This document shows positions 21,979-33,549 of a DNA stretch of 64,000 bases, one piece after another; position 1 is the first letter of the stretch, and the number at the start of each line of letters is the position of its first letter. The translations under genes and the position numbers were made by a program. The notes below the pieces were generated by a model. That model was given only the letters and a program-made list of their open reading frames with translations, did no database searches and was not told the origin of the DNA. The DNA comes from Clusia tigrina. Its lineage: Eukaryota; Arthropoda; Insecta; Diptera; Clusiidae. The stretch covers positions 223,868,194 to 223,932,193 of the forward strand of contig OV050031.1 of the NCBI GenBank assembly GCA_920105625.2. Reading direction: 5' to 3'.

Positions 21979-22503
21979 ATGAAAACGGCAGAGAAACGCC
22001 CGACTATGACTGCCAGCGATAACGACGTTGAAATAGCACGTGCTGCCGCTTGTGTGTGCAGTTGCATGTGCGTTTGTGTTGGTGTTGGTGTTGGCGTTCC
22101 TATTTGTGTTTGCTGCAGTGGCACTCAGCTGGGAGCTGGCATCCGTCTTCTTCACACCGGAAGTGTGCATAAGCTGCCAGTCTCAACTCAGTCAGCATTC
22201 AACTTTTATGCCTTCGTCAGTCGCTGCATGATATGGTTCTGCTGTGGTTGTCGTTGTTCTTGTTGTTGTTGCTGCCGCCACAAACTGTGCTGCTTGCATT
22301 GCAATCGCATCAGTGCTAATAGCTGCACCGCTATCGGTAGGAGTGGTGTCCGCATGGACACTGCTTCCTGTTTGTTTTTCTCCAGTTCCACTTTAGCACA
22401 ATTTGTTGCCGCTGGCGGGGCATGGTGTGTGCATATTGCAACGGTTTCATTTTCAATTCTAAGTGATGAGCAATACAGATATGTGAGAGCTTACTTGGGG
22501 TAA
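21979..22503 (+). CDS. Candidate first coding exon, function unknown
   Basis: A + strand frame of 174 codons begins with an ATG in fair context (aacacatgaaa), about 100 bases after the initiator-like site. The first ~22 residues, MKTAEKRPTMTASDNDVEIA, look like an ordinary hydrophilic N-terminus. After that the frame becomes Cys/Val-rich over gtgttg and tgttgt repeats, which looks like translation of simple repeats. If real, the exon probably ends early at an unrecognised donor. No domain, family or downstream exon was recognised. An alternative is plain non-coding sequence with a chance open frame. Confidence 0.18.
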   Translation: MKTAEKRPTMTASDNDVEIARAAACVCSCMCVCVGVGVGVPICVCCSGTQLGAGIRLLHTGSVHKLPVSTQSAFNFYAFVSRCMIWFCCGCRCSCCCCCRHKLCCLHCNRISANSCTAIGRSGVRMDTASCLFFSSSTLAQFVAAGGAWCVHIATVSFSILSDEQYRYVRAYLG

Positions 22504-24403
22504 TACCAGAGCCTTTTTATGTATTTTTGTGAATGAAAAGTTGTTTCTTCTTTTTATTCCCCAAGCACTCGTACAAAATGTTCAAATTCTTCTCTTTACC
22601 AACTGAATCTGATAACACAATAGTGACAGTGCAACAAAATCACCTTATTTTCCAAGACAATGCAGTGTTGTCAGTGGTTTATGGTATAAAAAAGTATATA
22701 CGAGTATACATATATGAGTTTATGATATAAATATATTTATATCTCAGAGCACATCTAAATCGGTTTATGATGCAGATATGAAGTTTGCTTGTTTTGTGCC
22801 AAAAGTTGGCATTGTGGCCTTTTATGGAGCATAAACAACTTGCAATTTCTTTTGTTGTAAATTTGCTTTTTTCTAAATAGTGCTGCGAAATTTGACGGGT
22901 ACATTTATTATACAAACAATAGAATCACATCCTATATATGGAGATGGTGGGTATGAGTTATTTATATCTTTGCCTCAATGTAGCTCATAGGCGTTTATAA
23001 GATTTACGGTACCTTTTCCTAAACGGATCTAACAATCTTTTGGTTCACTGCAAAGAAAATCCATTTGAGATGAAAATATGTTTAAGTTTCTCAAAATATT
23101 GTAATACCCAACTTTGCTATCAAGAGTACAACTGTGACGAAAATATAAATACTACTGTGTACAAAATTCGAACACTCTTAACAAAGTAGTCAGCTCTAAT
23201 TTCATATGTTTAATACTGCTCCGACTCTTACTGAGACTTCGACTTTCAATACTTCCAAGACTGCGACGACATAACACATATAAGCCTTGAAAATATTAAA
23301 GTTGTACCCAGTAGCTTCCTAGCATAAGCGGATGAAACTCCATCCTTGTGAATGGCGAAACTCTGAGAAAATAAGCAAAAAAATCGCCTGATATTGCTAA
23401 ATGATCAGATTTTGAAGTATGTTTAAATCTTAGGAGCCATTGTAGATAAAGCGACAAGATTCTATATTAATCCTTCAAAACTACAAAATAATAGCATCAT
23501 TGTAGAGAAAGCCACAATATGCTATATTAATCTTTCAAGACTGCAAAAGAATACCACAATGCACTCCTACGCAATACCTCCTTAAATTTAAATGCTAGTT
23601 TCAACCCTGAAACGTAAAGAGTCCAGTCATCTGTATGTGCAAAGAATTATGCACAGTTATGTAAATTTAAGGTAGTCGGATTGCTGAATCCAAGCAATTT
23701 ATAAATCTGGAAAGAAGTTTAAGGGTTCTTAGGATTCAACTTTGTATAATAGTATATAACCTACTACTGCAACTTTCTTTGAACTCCACGAGAGCCGACA
23801 GAGCCCCTGAACTGAACTGATAAAATATGAAAATATCTGAATTTAAATGTAACTTTAGATTTTCTTCTAGATTTTCTAAATTAGCAAAGAACAGTGTTCG
23901 AAAATTTTCGCTTCTTTCTATTCCATAAAATGATATACGAGTACCTCATAAATTTCTTTACAATAATTCCCCATTTGATCCAGAAATAACTGAGGTAGGT
24001 AGACAATAGTTGTGAGTAATTCGGGCACCTGTCCAACCTATAACTTTCAGAGTTATTTTGTACTCACCATGTGATATACTTCTATGAGATTTTTGTATCT
24101 CTCTCTATTAAAACACAATTCACAAAATTCCCACATATGACTGTAGTAGTCCATACATTTACACATCTTCTATCACTAAAATACTGGGTGGGAAAACTAA
24201 GTCTGAATATTCATACCCGTTTTCAACGAAGTAGGTCAGTTCGAACCCTTAATTTACCAACAAAGTCACTTGGCAGAAAGTAGTGTAACGAGAATAATTT
24301 ATGGTAATTTTTAGTTGCAATTTTTCTTCCATTTCGTTTCGTCCCATTAGTTCCCATTCCCATATTCCCATTAGTTGTTTCTTGAATTATTCTCGAGAAT
24401 AAA
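22504..24403. other. Non-coding stretch, no gene recognised
   Basis: AT-rich unique sequence apart from the 60 bp duplication at 23,432-23,553. Frames at 22,533-22,915 and 24,071-24,283 have no domain. No transposon protein is visible. Confidence 0.5.
23432..23553 (+). repeat. 60 bp tandem duplication
   Basis: Two adjacent diverged copies with a period of 60. Anchors are cattgtaga at 23,438 and 23,498, and ctatattaatc at 23,462 and 23,522. The copies are about 80% alike by eye. Confidence 0.75.
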
Positions 24404-24480
24404 GTCTTCAGTAAAGTCCCTCGTGGGGAATGTCTTCAGTAAAGTCCCTCGTGGGTAATGTCTCCAGAAAATTTCCTCGT
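24404..24480 (+). repeat. 28 bp tandem repeat, ~2.8 copies
   Basis: The unit begins gtcttcagtaaagtccctcg and repeats at 24,404, 24,432 and 24,460. The first two copies are near-identical and the third is diverged. Confidence 0.88.
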
Positions 24481-24595
24481 AAAAAAATCATTAGAATTGA
24501 CTTCACCCAATTTATAGCAGATTGTGGTTTGGGAAAAGGTTCCAGTTTAAATTAAAGGCCCACTTGAGTTCCTTGTTATGTCAGTTTTATATGCT

Positions 24596-24754
24596 TTAAT
24601 TACTTTAGAATGAATACTTAACTTGGATAAATTCCTAATCCCATTCCCTTAATTACTTTAGAATGAACACTTAATTTGGGTAAATTCCTAATCCCATTCC
24701 CTTAATTACTTTAGAATGAACACTTAATTTGGGTAAATTCCTAATCCCATTCCC
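24596..24754 (+). repeat. 53 bp tandem repeat, exactly three copies
   Basis: The unit begins ttaattactttagaatgaa and starts at 24,596, 24,649 and 24,702. Copies 2 and 3 are identical by eye; copy 1 differs at a few bases. The period is not a multiple of three and no protein is implied. Confidence 0.92.
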
Positions 24755-27700
24755 AGACAAATTGTACGCCCACATTAGCAATCAGCTTTCAAATATAAAC
24801 CATAATAAGAATTTGTTTGTGTGGGTCTGAAAGAATTGAACCTTAATTTAGAAAAGATTTCATTCCCTTTGGTGTGGAAATCATTTATTTTGTAATGCTT
24901 TGTACTCTGACTCACACTTATGTACCGAAATTCCTAACACACCTATGACGACTTCAACTCTAAAATAGACGATATTCCAGTCGTAATCTCTTGCAGAAAT
25001 GTTCATGAATAGATTAGTTTTGAACTTGAAACCGCTCGCGGAACTCTACTCTCATCGGTGTATTTCTAAGGCAATCTTCCAATACAAAGGAATGCTGGCA
25101 TGAGCTTCAGGTAAGTGTCTCCTCCTTATTATAAACTGATTATAAATTGAGTTAGTATTAATATATAATAATAATATTAATAATAATAATGGAGATATTA
25201 ATAGCTAATAGAAATCATATACGAGTACATATAATGTCGCCGATGTAGACCATAAATTTTAGATATTATATTACAAGTACAACGGAAATTGTTTATAAAT
25301 ATTACTGATGAGAGTATTTGAACTACTTAAAGTTATATTGTCATATTTGGAAGCATATTCCAATAACAAATTGCTAAGATTTCCTATGGCTTTCTACTAT
25401 TGGGGCAGTTATTCTTTAAACTTCTCTTCAATTCGTTAAATTTCTCTTCACTTCTCGCAGAAATTATCGAAAGTGAATATTATATTATAGTATATTAACA
25501 AATATGCCGCCAATCTGAGTGGTACTCAACTAATTATATAATTTAACTGCAGTCATGTCATTAATGTGAAGATTAAAGCCAACGGAATGAATATAGGAAA
25601 TATCTGTGCTAAAACAAATCACTCAATCATATGGGGAAAACAACTGAAACACCTGCAATTTGTTCGAACTGAACCCGACTACTCTAAATTGGTATTAAAG
25701 CCCTTCTCATATTATTAAAGAATGGGATCTCCAATATATTAACCTTTGAATTGGTGTCAAATATATCAATTGATTTGTCCATTTCCTAATCTGCTGGGAA
25801 TTCTCCCCCATATGCAGTTATCTTTTAAATTTTTCTCATCTCATTTGGGTTCAAAGCGAATGCATTTAATCAAAATCCACATTAAAACAATGGCCAAACA
25901 CTTCGCTTCACACAACGATAACTTTTCATATCAAAACAAAACACACAGCATCGCAGAAATACTCGTTTCTAATTCCCTACTACTCGGACCGCTGAGGTCA
26001 ACCACTGCAGCAACCGAAATTGATGAGCCGGCGCCCTAAGCGTAGGTAATCAGCAAGGATCAAGCTAAACCAATGCTCCACCACCCCCCAGAGCCGCTTG
26101 TTTGCCCCTAATGCAGCCAACAGCGCGCCAAATAAGAGCAATTCAACCGGAATTCCCTGTGTTTAGGGTTCTCGCATAAAAAGGTTCTAAAATTGGAATT
26201 GGAATTGGCAAGCATGTGCCCCAGTCCCCAGCGCCCCCTCTCTCTAGCACAGCTATTTCCATCGTTCGCTGCTTTATTTCTGTTGCAAACCCATCTTCTT
26301 CAGATACAAACTCATTCACAGCAGAAAACTTCCTGGAAACTACCGCAATCAAGTCTTCAATTTCAGCCTTCATTCATTCATTCATTCGGTTCTCTTCCAC
26401 ATCCATTTCCATTTCCATTTTTGCGCTTGAACTCCCTCCCGGCGCTGATTGAAGTTGATGAAGCGAGCGCTCATGCTGCCACCGCCCACTTCCGCATGCT
26501 GTAAATTTATTTTATTACTCTCAGCGCAAATGGAGTTGTATCGGAGTGAAGAACAAGCAGCACTGCGCCTCGATGTGCGCTGCCCCCGCTGTGCTCAGCA
26601 AGCAGCCACCCATTCATCCATCCGTCCCGCCATGCGAGCGCATCTTTTCTATGCGATTTAACAGAAGTCAAATGCGTGAAGGAAATATTTCATTTTACCT
26701 TTTTCCTTCGTTCCTTCCTTTGAGCATTTTATGAAGCAGTGAAAGCAGCGCTGGAGCAATAAAAAACTGGAGCAATCGGCATCTCAAATCCACTCACGAA
26801 TAATACCCCAGTCGACATTTATTCCCCTTCGGTTTATTAAAAATACTGCTTGAACTTTGTTTGTTTCGCTGAGCCACAGTCCAAGTGGGCTGCTTAGAAG
26901 GTTAGTTAGTTGGGTGATGATGGCGGCTCCAAACTCTGCTGGAGAGCGAGTGCCCGGGTGGGTTACGAATAATTGCAATTAATCAAATCAGTTGGTGACA
27001 ACGAACGACGGGCAAAACAAACGAAAAGGCTATTAAAGGCCATAACAATGGTGGCGACGGCAAGACGAGCTTCTGAAAAGTGAGCTTCCGAGATGGTGCA
27101 GCATCGATGGAGCCGCCAATTCAATTGCAGATGCTCTACAAAGGCGTGGCAAAGGCAATTTCCATTTTTTAATTTTTAATGCTCACCCGTGTGTCTTTAA
27201 ATGGAATTGCAGCAGAGTGTGTAGCCGTTATGCTGCCACTGTGTTGGTGCTGGCACTGCAAGCTGCCTGCTATCCTTGACAGCTGCTGTCTGCCACTTGC
27301 TGCAGTTAATTTTTCACTTTTTCCAACATTTTCACTCGCTCCTCCTCACACGCAGTCGAGCGCAAAACAGCAAAATTAAGCATAAAAATGATCAAAGGAA
27401 TGCCTCCGCTCGCTCGCTCCATGCTGGCAGTTAAATGCCTGGCATTATAATGTAGTCCCTATAATCAAGAAATTTAAAAGAAACACCCGCCGCCGCAGGA
27501 GCGAGATAGCTCCAAGTGCGGGTGCGAGGGCGAGTGCGAGTGCGAGTACGCATAAACGAAAGTTGCATGAAGCCCAATTAAACACGCAGCGGCGCTGATT
27601 AATAAGCGGTAAACGAGCGCATGGCCGGGGGTGGGCGGTTAATTCAATTTGCCGCCTTTTGTGTGTTTAAAATTAACTGTAATGCAGAACAAACATAAGC

Positions 27701-27782
27701 TTAAATATGTTTGGGAAACAGCTGCAGGCGAATATACTCATACTCGTATTCACATCGCTCTGCGAAATTTGGTGGGAAGGGA
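24755..27782. other. Non-coding stretch, no gene recognised
   Basis: Unique sequence, less AT-rich from 26.0 to 27.6 kb. It includes attc repeats (~26,380-26,395), a ccattt repeat (~26,403-26,420) and gcgagt repeats (~27,515-27,550). Overlapping frames on both strands at 26,143-26,504 have no motif. This GC-richer block may be conserved regulatory or transcribed DNA, but nothing specific supports that. Confidence 0.45.
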
Positions 27783-28800
27783 AGATTGGAGATAGGCTGC
27801 AGAAGAGTCCACAGTAGAAGTAGGCACGAAACTCAGAAGATTTTGACATACAAGATATACCCAGACAGGTAAACTCTGAGACACCGTTCTTTGATAGTAG
27901 CACCACTCAACAATTCTTATTGGAAATACTCTTCGAGAAATGCACCAAGAATCGTCTCCGTCCAGACCAAATCCTGCCACAAATACTTAACAATTTTCCA
28001 TTCTGAGATTTTCTATTTGAAATTTTCTAATTATGGTGATATTGGAGTAGTCATTAAAACCTGAAATGTCCAGTATATGAGTATTCCTACCGGGCATGTA
28101 CAAAGGTAAACAAACCGTCCATGGACCTTCTGAAGCAAAAGATGCTCATATATCCTGTATCTTTATCTAAGTTCGCTCTATCAGTCGTCTGGCAAGACTC
28201 CAGATGGAATTGGCAAATGTAGCTAATTCTATAATATCCAATCAAACAAGTCAACGAGATGTAGGGTAGTCCTCCTACTATCACTTCCAAGTGACCTACA
28301 GAAACTCCGAAGATTGGGGCAGACTCGAAATAACAAGAGAGCTTAACTCAGAGACACCATCCTTTGGTGGCAACGGAAGCGAGCATCGTTACCCCACAAA
28401 TCAAATCCTTCAATAATTACTCAAGGGTTTAATATTTACTTAAGAACATACGAGTATTCCCCCCGAGGACGCCGAATTATATATAAACCACAATGTACCT
28501 CCTGAACCAAAGGACGCTCACTTCCTATTTTGCTTTCTCACTCTCTGTATTTGATTTCTAAGTCGTCTGCTAAATCTCCCTAAGGAACTATGGAAATGTG
28601 CTAATTCTATAACAATAAAATAAAGAAGGACCCCCTCTGTGGTCTAGGGGTAAGCATGCTGGACTCACTCCCCGAGATATAATAATTATAATAATAATAA
28701 TAAAACAAAGAAGATAATGAGTTGGAAAGAGGTCCTCCTGTGACTACTACCAAGGGACCTACATTTTCTTATTGAGTCCACAAACTCCGCTGATTTTATG
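27783..28800. repeat. Diverged two-block tandem repeat (Y-X-Y-X)
   Basis: Two block types alternate. Block Y (27,783-27,995 and ~28,312-28,440) shares agattgg, gagacacc and caaatcaaatcct-like words. Block X (~28,080-28,310 and ~28,447-28,800) shares gagtattcc, gaacaaaggacgctca-like words and gctaattctata. Identity is low to moderate and the spacing irregular. I do not recognise a transposon family. SINE copy E interrupts the second X block. Confidence 0.55.
28629..28699 (+). mobile_element. Short SINE with TSD (copy E)
   Basis: The tRNA-like head (ccctctgtggtctaggggta, box A-like) runs into a short remnant and directly to a taa-type tail, so box B and the body are deleted. The flanks ataaaataaagaag (28,615-28,628) and ataaaacaaagaag (28,700-28,713) form a 14-base TSD with one mismatch. 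The deletion therefore preceded or accompanied insertion. Confidence 0.85.
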
Positions 28801-30487
28801 ACTCATTTGGACACTCACCTATCAATATCTCAATTTCCATCGATTTTACACGAACTGCTTTCATTGTGGACAATTTAAAATAGCATAAAGCCAACGGACA
28901 TTTCATGGTAACTCACACTCACACAATCGCACACTCATACATGTACACAAATAGTGTGAATTACACAAATAGAGTCGGTAGCACTCTCATTGCGAACATC
29001 TGGCTATGGTGATTCGTATATTGGGGAATTGAACTGTTGAACATGCCAACTGCGTGTGGATTGGCATACATATCCGTGTGCTGGTATGTGTGTGGATCTA
29101 TAGACATATATTTACCATTCGTTCTATGCATGCATGCCAATGTATTAACACAAAAGTTAAAATTTAATTGGAATTTTTACATCGCGCTCAATCGCCCCCA
29201 GCAACTGACACGCGCTTCGTAACTTTTTATCTACGAGTATGAGCACTCCTGCAGCCTGCTGGAAAAATAATGCAAATTGTACAATTTAATTTTTAAATAT
29301 TCCATGATATGCTCTGTTCAGCATTTTTTTAAATTGTTTACGAGCATTAATTATGAGTAGTTTAAAGCGTAGGAACATAATTCACAGCAGGATCAAATTC
29401 GAAGTGTACGAGGGCGGGTTGACATATTTCCTGAATCTAAATAGAAACAGTTATTGGTATAGTAATGGAAACAATCAAAGCGCATGTTCACAAACGCTGT
29501 ATTATGTGTCAGAATCCTCCTCTAAGCTGATCCAAGGTTCATGCTGGCTTCTGAATCGCTTCTAGGAGTAATCATCTCGAAGCAATTGAATATACAGCGG
29601 TGATGACTTCATCATTGAATGAAGACCGATTCACAAAATATTTGTTCTATGCTTCGTTTCTGTTCAGATTCCTTGTGAGTTCTGGTATATTCAGCGATGA
29701 TGAGGACATTCCATAGAAGGTTGAACACATTGGTAAATGACTGCTTATTCATTCAAGCACATAAGGTTATTTATACCTCATAACTTCCAGTAGTGTGATT
29801 GGTAAGTCATAATCGTATCAACAAGAGTAACCAATCGTATGCATTAGGATGGCAACTATATGCAGAGTCGCTCATGTCTTCATGTAATGTACTAGAAATA
29901 TAGGCTATTGTAGTGTACCTCACTAGTGTACACTGACGACCACACATCGTCACAAGCACCCTAGTAATTCACCTATGCTAACGAGCTGGCAATAGCGCAA
30001 CGCATGCACTCAATTCCCAAATACGCTAAATACGCACATTTGGTGGTGAATTGACATGCGCTGCCTATATTGCAGCGTCGTATGCATATTGGACAGTGCA
30101 GTGATTTTGCCCTTGCACTTGCACTCAAATTTGTTAATATAAAGAAAGATTATGATTCGTCAATGAATAATATCGGTAATTCGATATTTGAGATTCATTT
30201 TGGGAATATGATTTGTAACAAGATATACGCAGATATACGAGTACCTATTGTGGAACACTTTGCACCGGGAGACCCCTGACAAACCCTACCGTCTTCTAGC
30301 TGCTAGTTTTACTTGCAATCCCAGTCCCTATAGTACCTACTTCTCCAGCTAGACTTGCGAGAGTGTACCTTATTATTATAAAGTACCCGAAATTTGTCAA
30401 TCAAACGAACTGCGCTTCAGATATTGTGGGCACTTTTTAAACTTGTATTATTGTGAAGGGGATTTAAAGCACCGCGATCTTACCATC
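28801..30487. other. Non-coding stretch, no gene recognised
   Basis: AT-rich sequence with ac-rich tracts (~28,912-28,950). Frames at 29,037-29,222, 29,353-29,565 and 30,070-30,279 have no domain. A related pair of words around gtatattcagcg and gaatatacagcg occurs at ~29,587 and ~29,685, perhaps a decayed duplication. Confidence 0.5.
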
Positions 30488-31095
30488 TCTTGTGCCCCCA
30501 TCAGAGGTTCAAAGTACATCTTTGACTACTATCCTCTGGATAAACGTGATGACTAGTTTTGGCTCCAGAGGTTTCACAGCACTGGCAGAGCCTAAGAAGA
30601 ATCCCAAATATTTCCTGCGGGTGTGCATGAGAGCCGGACATTGTGTTAGCACATGCAAAGACGTCGCCTTTTCCTTCATACAGAATCTTCAGGAGCCTTC
30701 CGAGGTGACCCCCATCCTCACCATATGTCAGTTCAATTTACAGTGTCCTGTGAGTAGGTCTCATCATCCAAAAACTATTCTTAGAGAGATTGATGAGTGA
30801 TACAAATCTTTTTAGGTGGTATGTCCGTAGCAGACTCCTTGATACCTTTAGGCCTGTTATGTTAATCCAGTGTTTGTGCCTAAGGTGTGCCTCTTTAATC
30901 CTAAGCTGGTTGATCAACTTGCTCTTGCCTACACCACAGAAGGGTTCTGGACTAATAAAGGATGCTGCAACCCCCTTCCTTGCAAGTTCGTGGGCCACCT
31001 CGTTCCCTTCTATGCCAGTCCTGGAACGCATAGAATGGCAACTTTGTTGCGTGAGCCAAGAGCATGAAGTTTTTTGATGCACTCCCATACCAGAT
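30488..31095 (-). mobile_element. LINE fragment: RNase H and zinc region (minus)
   Basis: A degenerate LINE end. On the minus strand at ~31,075-30,820 it reads GIEGNEVAHELARKG, the RNase H C-terminal motif, and a linker with RTYHLKRF. At ~30,760-30,500 another frame reads MGVTSEGS and LHVLTQCPALMHTRRKYLG, the zinc region. Frames change between the parts. No tail repeat or TSD was recognised, so the ends are approximate. Confidence 0.78.
30738..31080 (-). pseudogene. LINE RNase H C-terminus, broken
   Basis: The minus frame carries GIEGNEVAHELARKGVAA, close to the I/R1-type consensus GIxGNExADELARxG, followed by the basic linker that precedes the zinc region. Upstream, LHALGSRNKVAIL-like sequence is visible in a second frame, so a frameshift lies near 31,020. 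Catalytic residues further upstream are absent. It is not functional. Confidence 0.78.
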
Positions 31096-32836
31096 TTAAA
31101 CTTAAATTGCATAAACTTACTTTCGACGGACTTGAATTGTTCTTTCTTAAGTGCAACAAAAGTTTTCAATGTTATTCTCTAGTTTTTAATGAAATCCAAT
31201 TGCGCCACCACCTCATTAGACTAGCTCAGTCGCTATCAAACTGGGTTGGTATACAAAAGTTCAGATTAAGAGGAGCCTTTCTGTCCCTGTGGAAACTCCT
31301 TATAAACCTTGTTCTTACTATGCCAGTTTACATGCATTAAATTTCCACTTGAGGGGCGTGCATATAATTTTTAATCAAGCCTCAAACTTTTCTAAGCCCA
31401 CACAACTTTACTTTAAAACCACACAAATACGAGTAGATCCCTTTACGCATTGCTGAAGTCACTTTGAAAGTCACGCTACGTTTTCTAACTGTGCAGCTCA
31501 GCTGCAGCCGTGGCCACTGCTCAAGTTGTTTGCATTTCCTGCTAATCTAGATTTGTTGTCTTTTGGATTTCTGACTTTATCCCATAAATGTTTGTCTTTG
31601 CAACACTTCAGAACTCTGCCTCCAACACCAACTTTGGTCAAAGCAAACAAGTCAGCGAGGGAATTGTATAAAGAGAGAAACTGGGTTTTTGATAGAAAGG
31701 ACTCCTTTTTTGAGTAAATTGTGGACTTTAGTTGTACGTCCCCATAATGAATAAGTTTTAAATTTCCTGCAGTTGGCAAATGTTCAAGGACTGCTTCAAA
31801 AAGTTGCCAGCTGGTTACTCGGAGCCTTTCGATTTACGAGTATGCCATATGCCAATGCCAACGGCTACAAGATTTTGAGCCTTTCAAAATGTTTCCTTCT
31901 TAGACTTGCATAAAACGCTTTAAACTTTGTGCAATTTGCTGAAATATTAAAAAGAGACAGAGTGAGTGAAAGGGAAACGGATGAAGGGGGAAGTGAGAAG
32001 GGGGAAAGGCAAAAGGCTGTCAGCACGTTGCAGTGTCAGGGCGTGTACATGCTGCAGTGCAATGTAATATCCTTAAAATTCCAACATAATTTTTCAAACT
32101 TTCGCTTACGAATTATTTCAATTTGAAATATTTCAAAAAGTTTCAATTTCCTTACAAAAACTTCGATATTGCTGCGTGCGCCCCAGAGGCAACTACCTCG
32201 TGCCATTTCCTGCAGCGCTGAAAGGTGGCTGCGCTGCATGTTGTGGCACGCACAGCGCCATTCGAACTGAGTAAGATGTCTAATGAATCCTGGCAGCTGG
32301 AATTCGGCCACATCGAGCAGTGTGCTGCGACGGGCACCGGCATTGTAAAGCAGCAGAAAGAAATGGTTGCGGAAGATTCCTAATGAAGTTGTTCAAATGG
32401 ACGCTTTGTTGTCTTATGATGGAAGGTTTAGAATGTTGGCAAAGGATTCTGAGGAATTCAAAAAGAGGATTTTTGGCAAAATCTCAGTCAAACTTTACTG
32501 ACTTTCTTCCATTTTTTTACACAAATATTTCCTTAATCAGGTCGGAATTTTACTGAATTGCAAAGCAATTTACAAGTTTCCTTTTATATAAAATCTGCTC
32601 AGCTTAGTTGAAGAAAACTTCAATACCAAGTTTTACAGCGAAATCCGCTCAGAGTATTTTCCCTATATATACGGAGAAATCCCTTAATGCCACCTGCACG
32701 CACTGCCAAACAGGCAGACATAAAAACCCTATTAAATTTTATTATAATAAAGTACAGGAGCCACACGCATTCACCCACAGACATAGCCCAGTAGGAAAAG
32801 TGAGGCACAGGCGCACTAAAATGCCTTCATAAACAT
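31096..32836. other. Non-coding stretch, no gene recognised
   Basis: AT-rich unique sequence with a purine-rich patch at ~31,950-32,010. The frames have no recognisable domain. Confidence 0.5.
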
Positions 32837-32901
32837 AAAGAAAGCAGAGAAGACAACATAGAGCCAAGTAGACTTTCCATGTTGTCTTCTCTGCTTTCTT
32901 T
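32837..32901. repeat. Perfect hairpin: 23 bp arms, 19-base loop
   Basis: The left arm (32,837-32,859, core gcagagaagacaacat) and right arm (32,879-32,901) are exact reverse complements over 23 bases around a 19-base loop. A ~65 nt hairpin is in the size range of a miRNA precursor, but the lack of any mismatch and the low-complexity purine/pyrimidine arms make a chance fold-back duplication as likely. Confidence 0.9.
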
Positions 32902-32999
32902 TGTCAGAGTATGAGCTTCCAATTATTGTCAAGTAGATATTCCTCTCGCTTCCACGGGTAAGGTCTGCAGCAATTTCATCCAGCATCTTATACGTATCT

Positions 33000-33549
33000 T
33001 CCCTTAAACATCCTGGAGTCGGTTCTTCCACAAATTCATCCCGCAGACTAAACTGGTGGTTGAAAATCAAGGCAATTGCTTAGTTGACTCTCTCAAAATG
33101 AACTGACTTATAGATCCACTCATGCATATCCACCCTTACACCTCCTGGAGTCGGTTCTTCCACAAATTCAAACCGCAGACTGAACGGTTGGTTTAAAATC
33201 AAGGCAGTTTCTTAGTTGACTCCCTCAAAATGAACCGACTTATTGATCCTCTCATGCTTATCCTCCCTTATACATCCTGGAGTCGGTTCTTCTACAAATT
33301 CATCCCGCAAACTAAACTGGTGGTTAAAAATCAAGGCAATTGCTTAGTTGACTCTCCCAAAATGAACTGACTTATTGCTCCTCTCATGCTTATCCTCCCT
33401 TATACCTCCTGGAGTCGGTTCTTCTTCAAATTCATCCCGCAGACTGAACGGTTGGTTTAAAATCAAGGCAATTTCTTAGTTGACTCCCTCAAAATGAACC
33501 GACTTATTGATCCTCTCATGCTTATCCTCCCTTATAGATCCTGGAGTCC
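33000..33549. repeat. 132 bp tandem repeat, ~4 copies in ABAB order
   Basis: The anchor tcctggagtc recurs at 33,011, 33,143, 33,275, 33,407 and 33,539, a strict 132-base period. Units 1 and 3 share aaactggtggtt; units 2 and 4 share gaacggttggtt. The higher-order unit is therefore 264 bp. The minus frame is open through the right end of unit 1 only (32,816-33,070), with stops in the others, so coding is unlikely. Confidence 0.92.
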
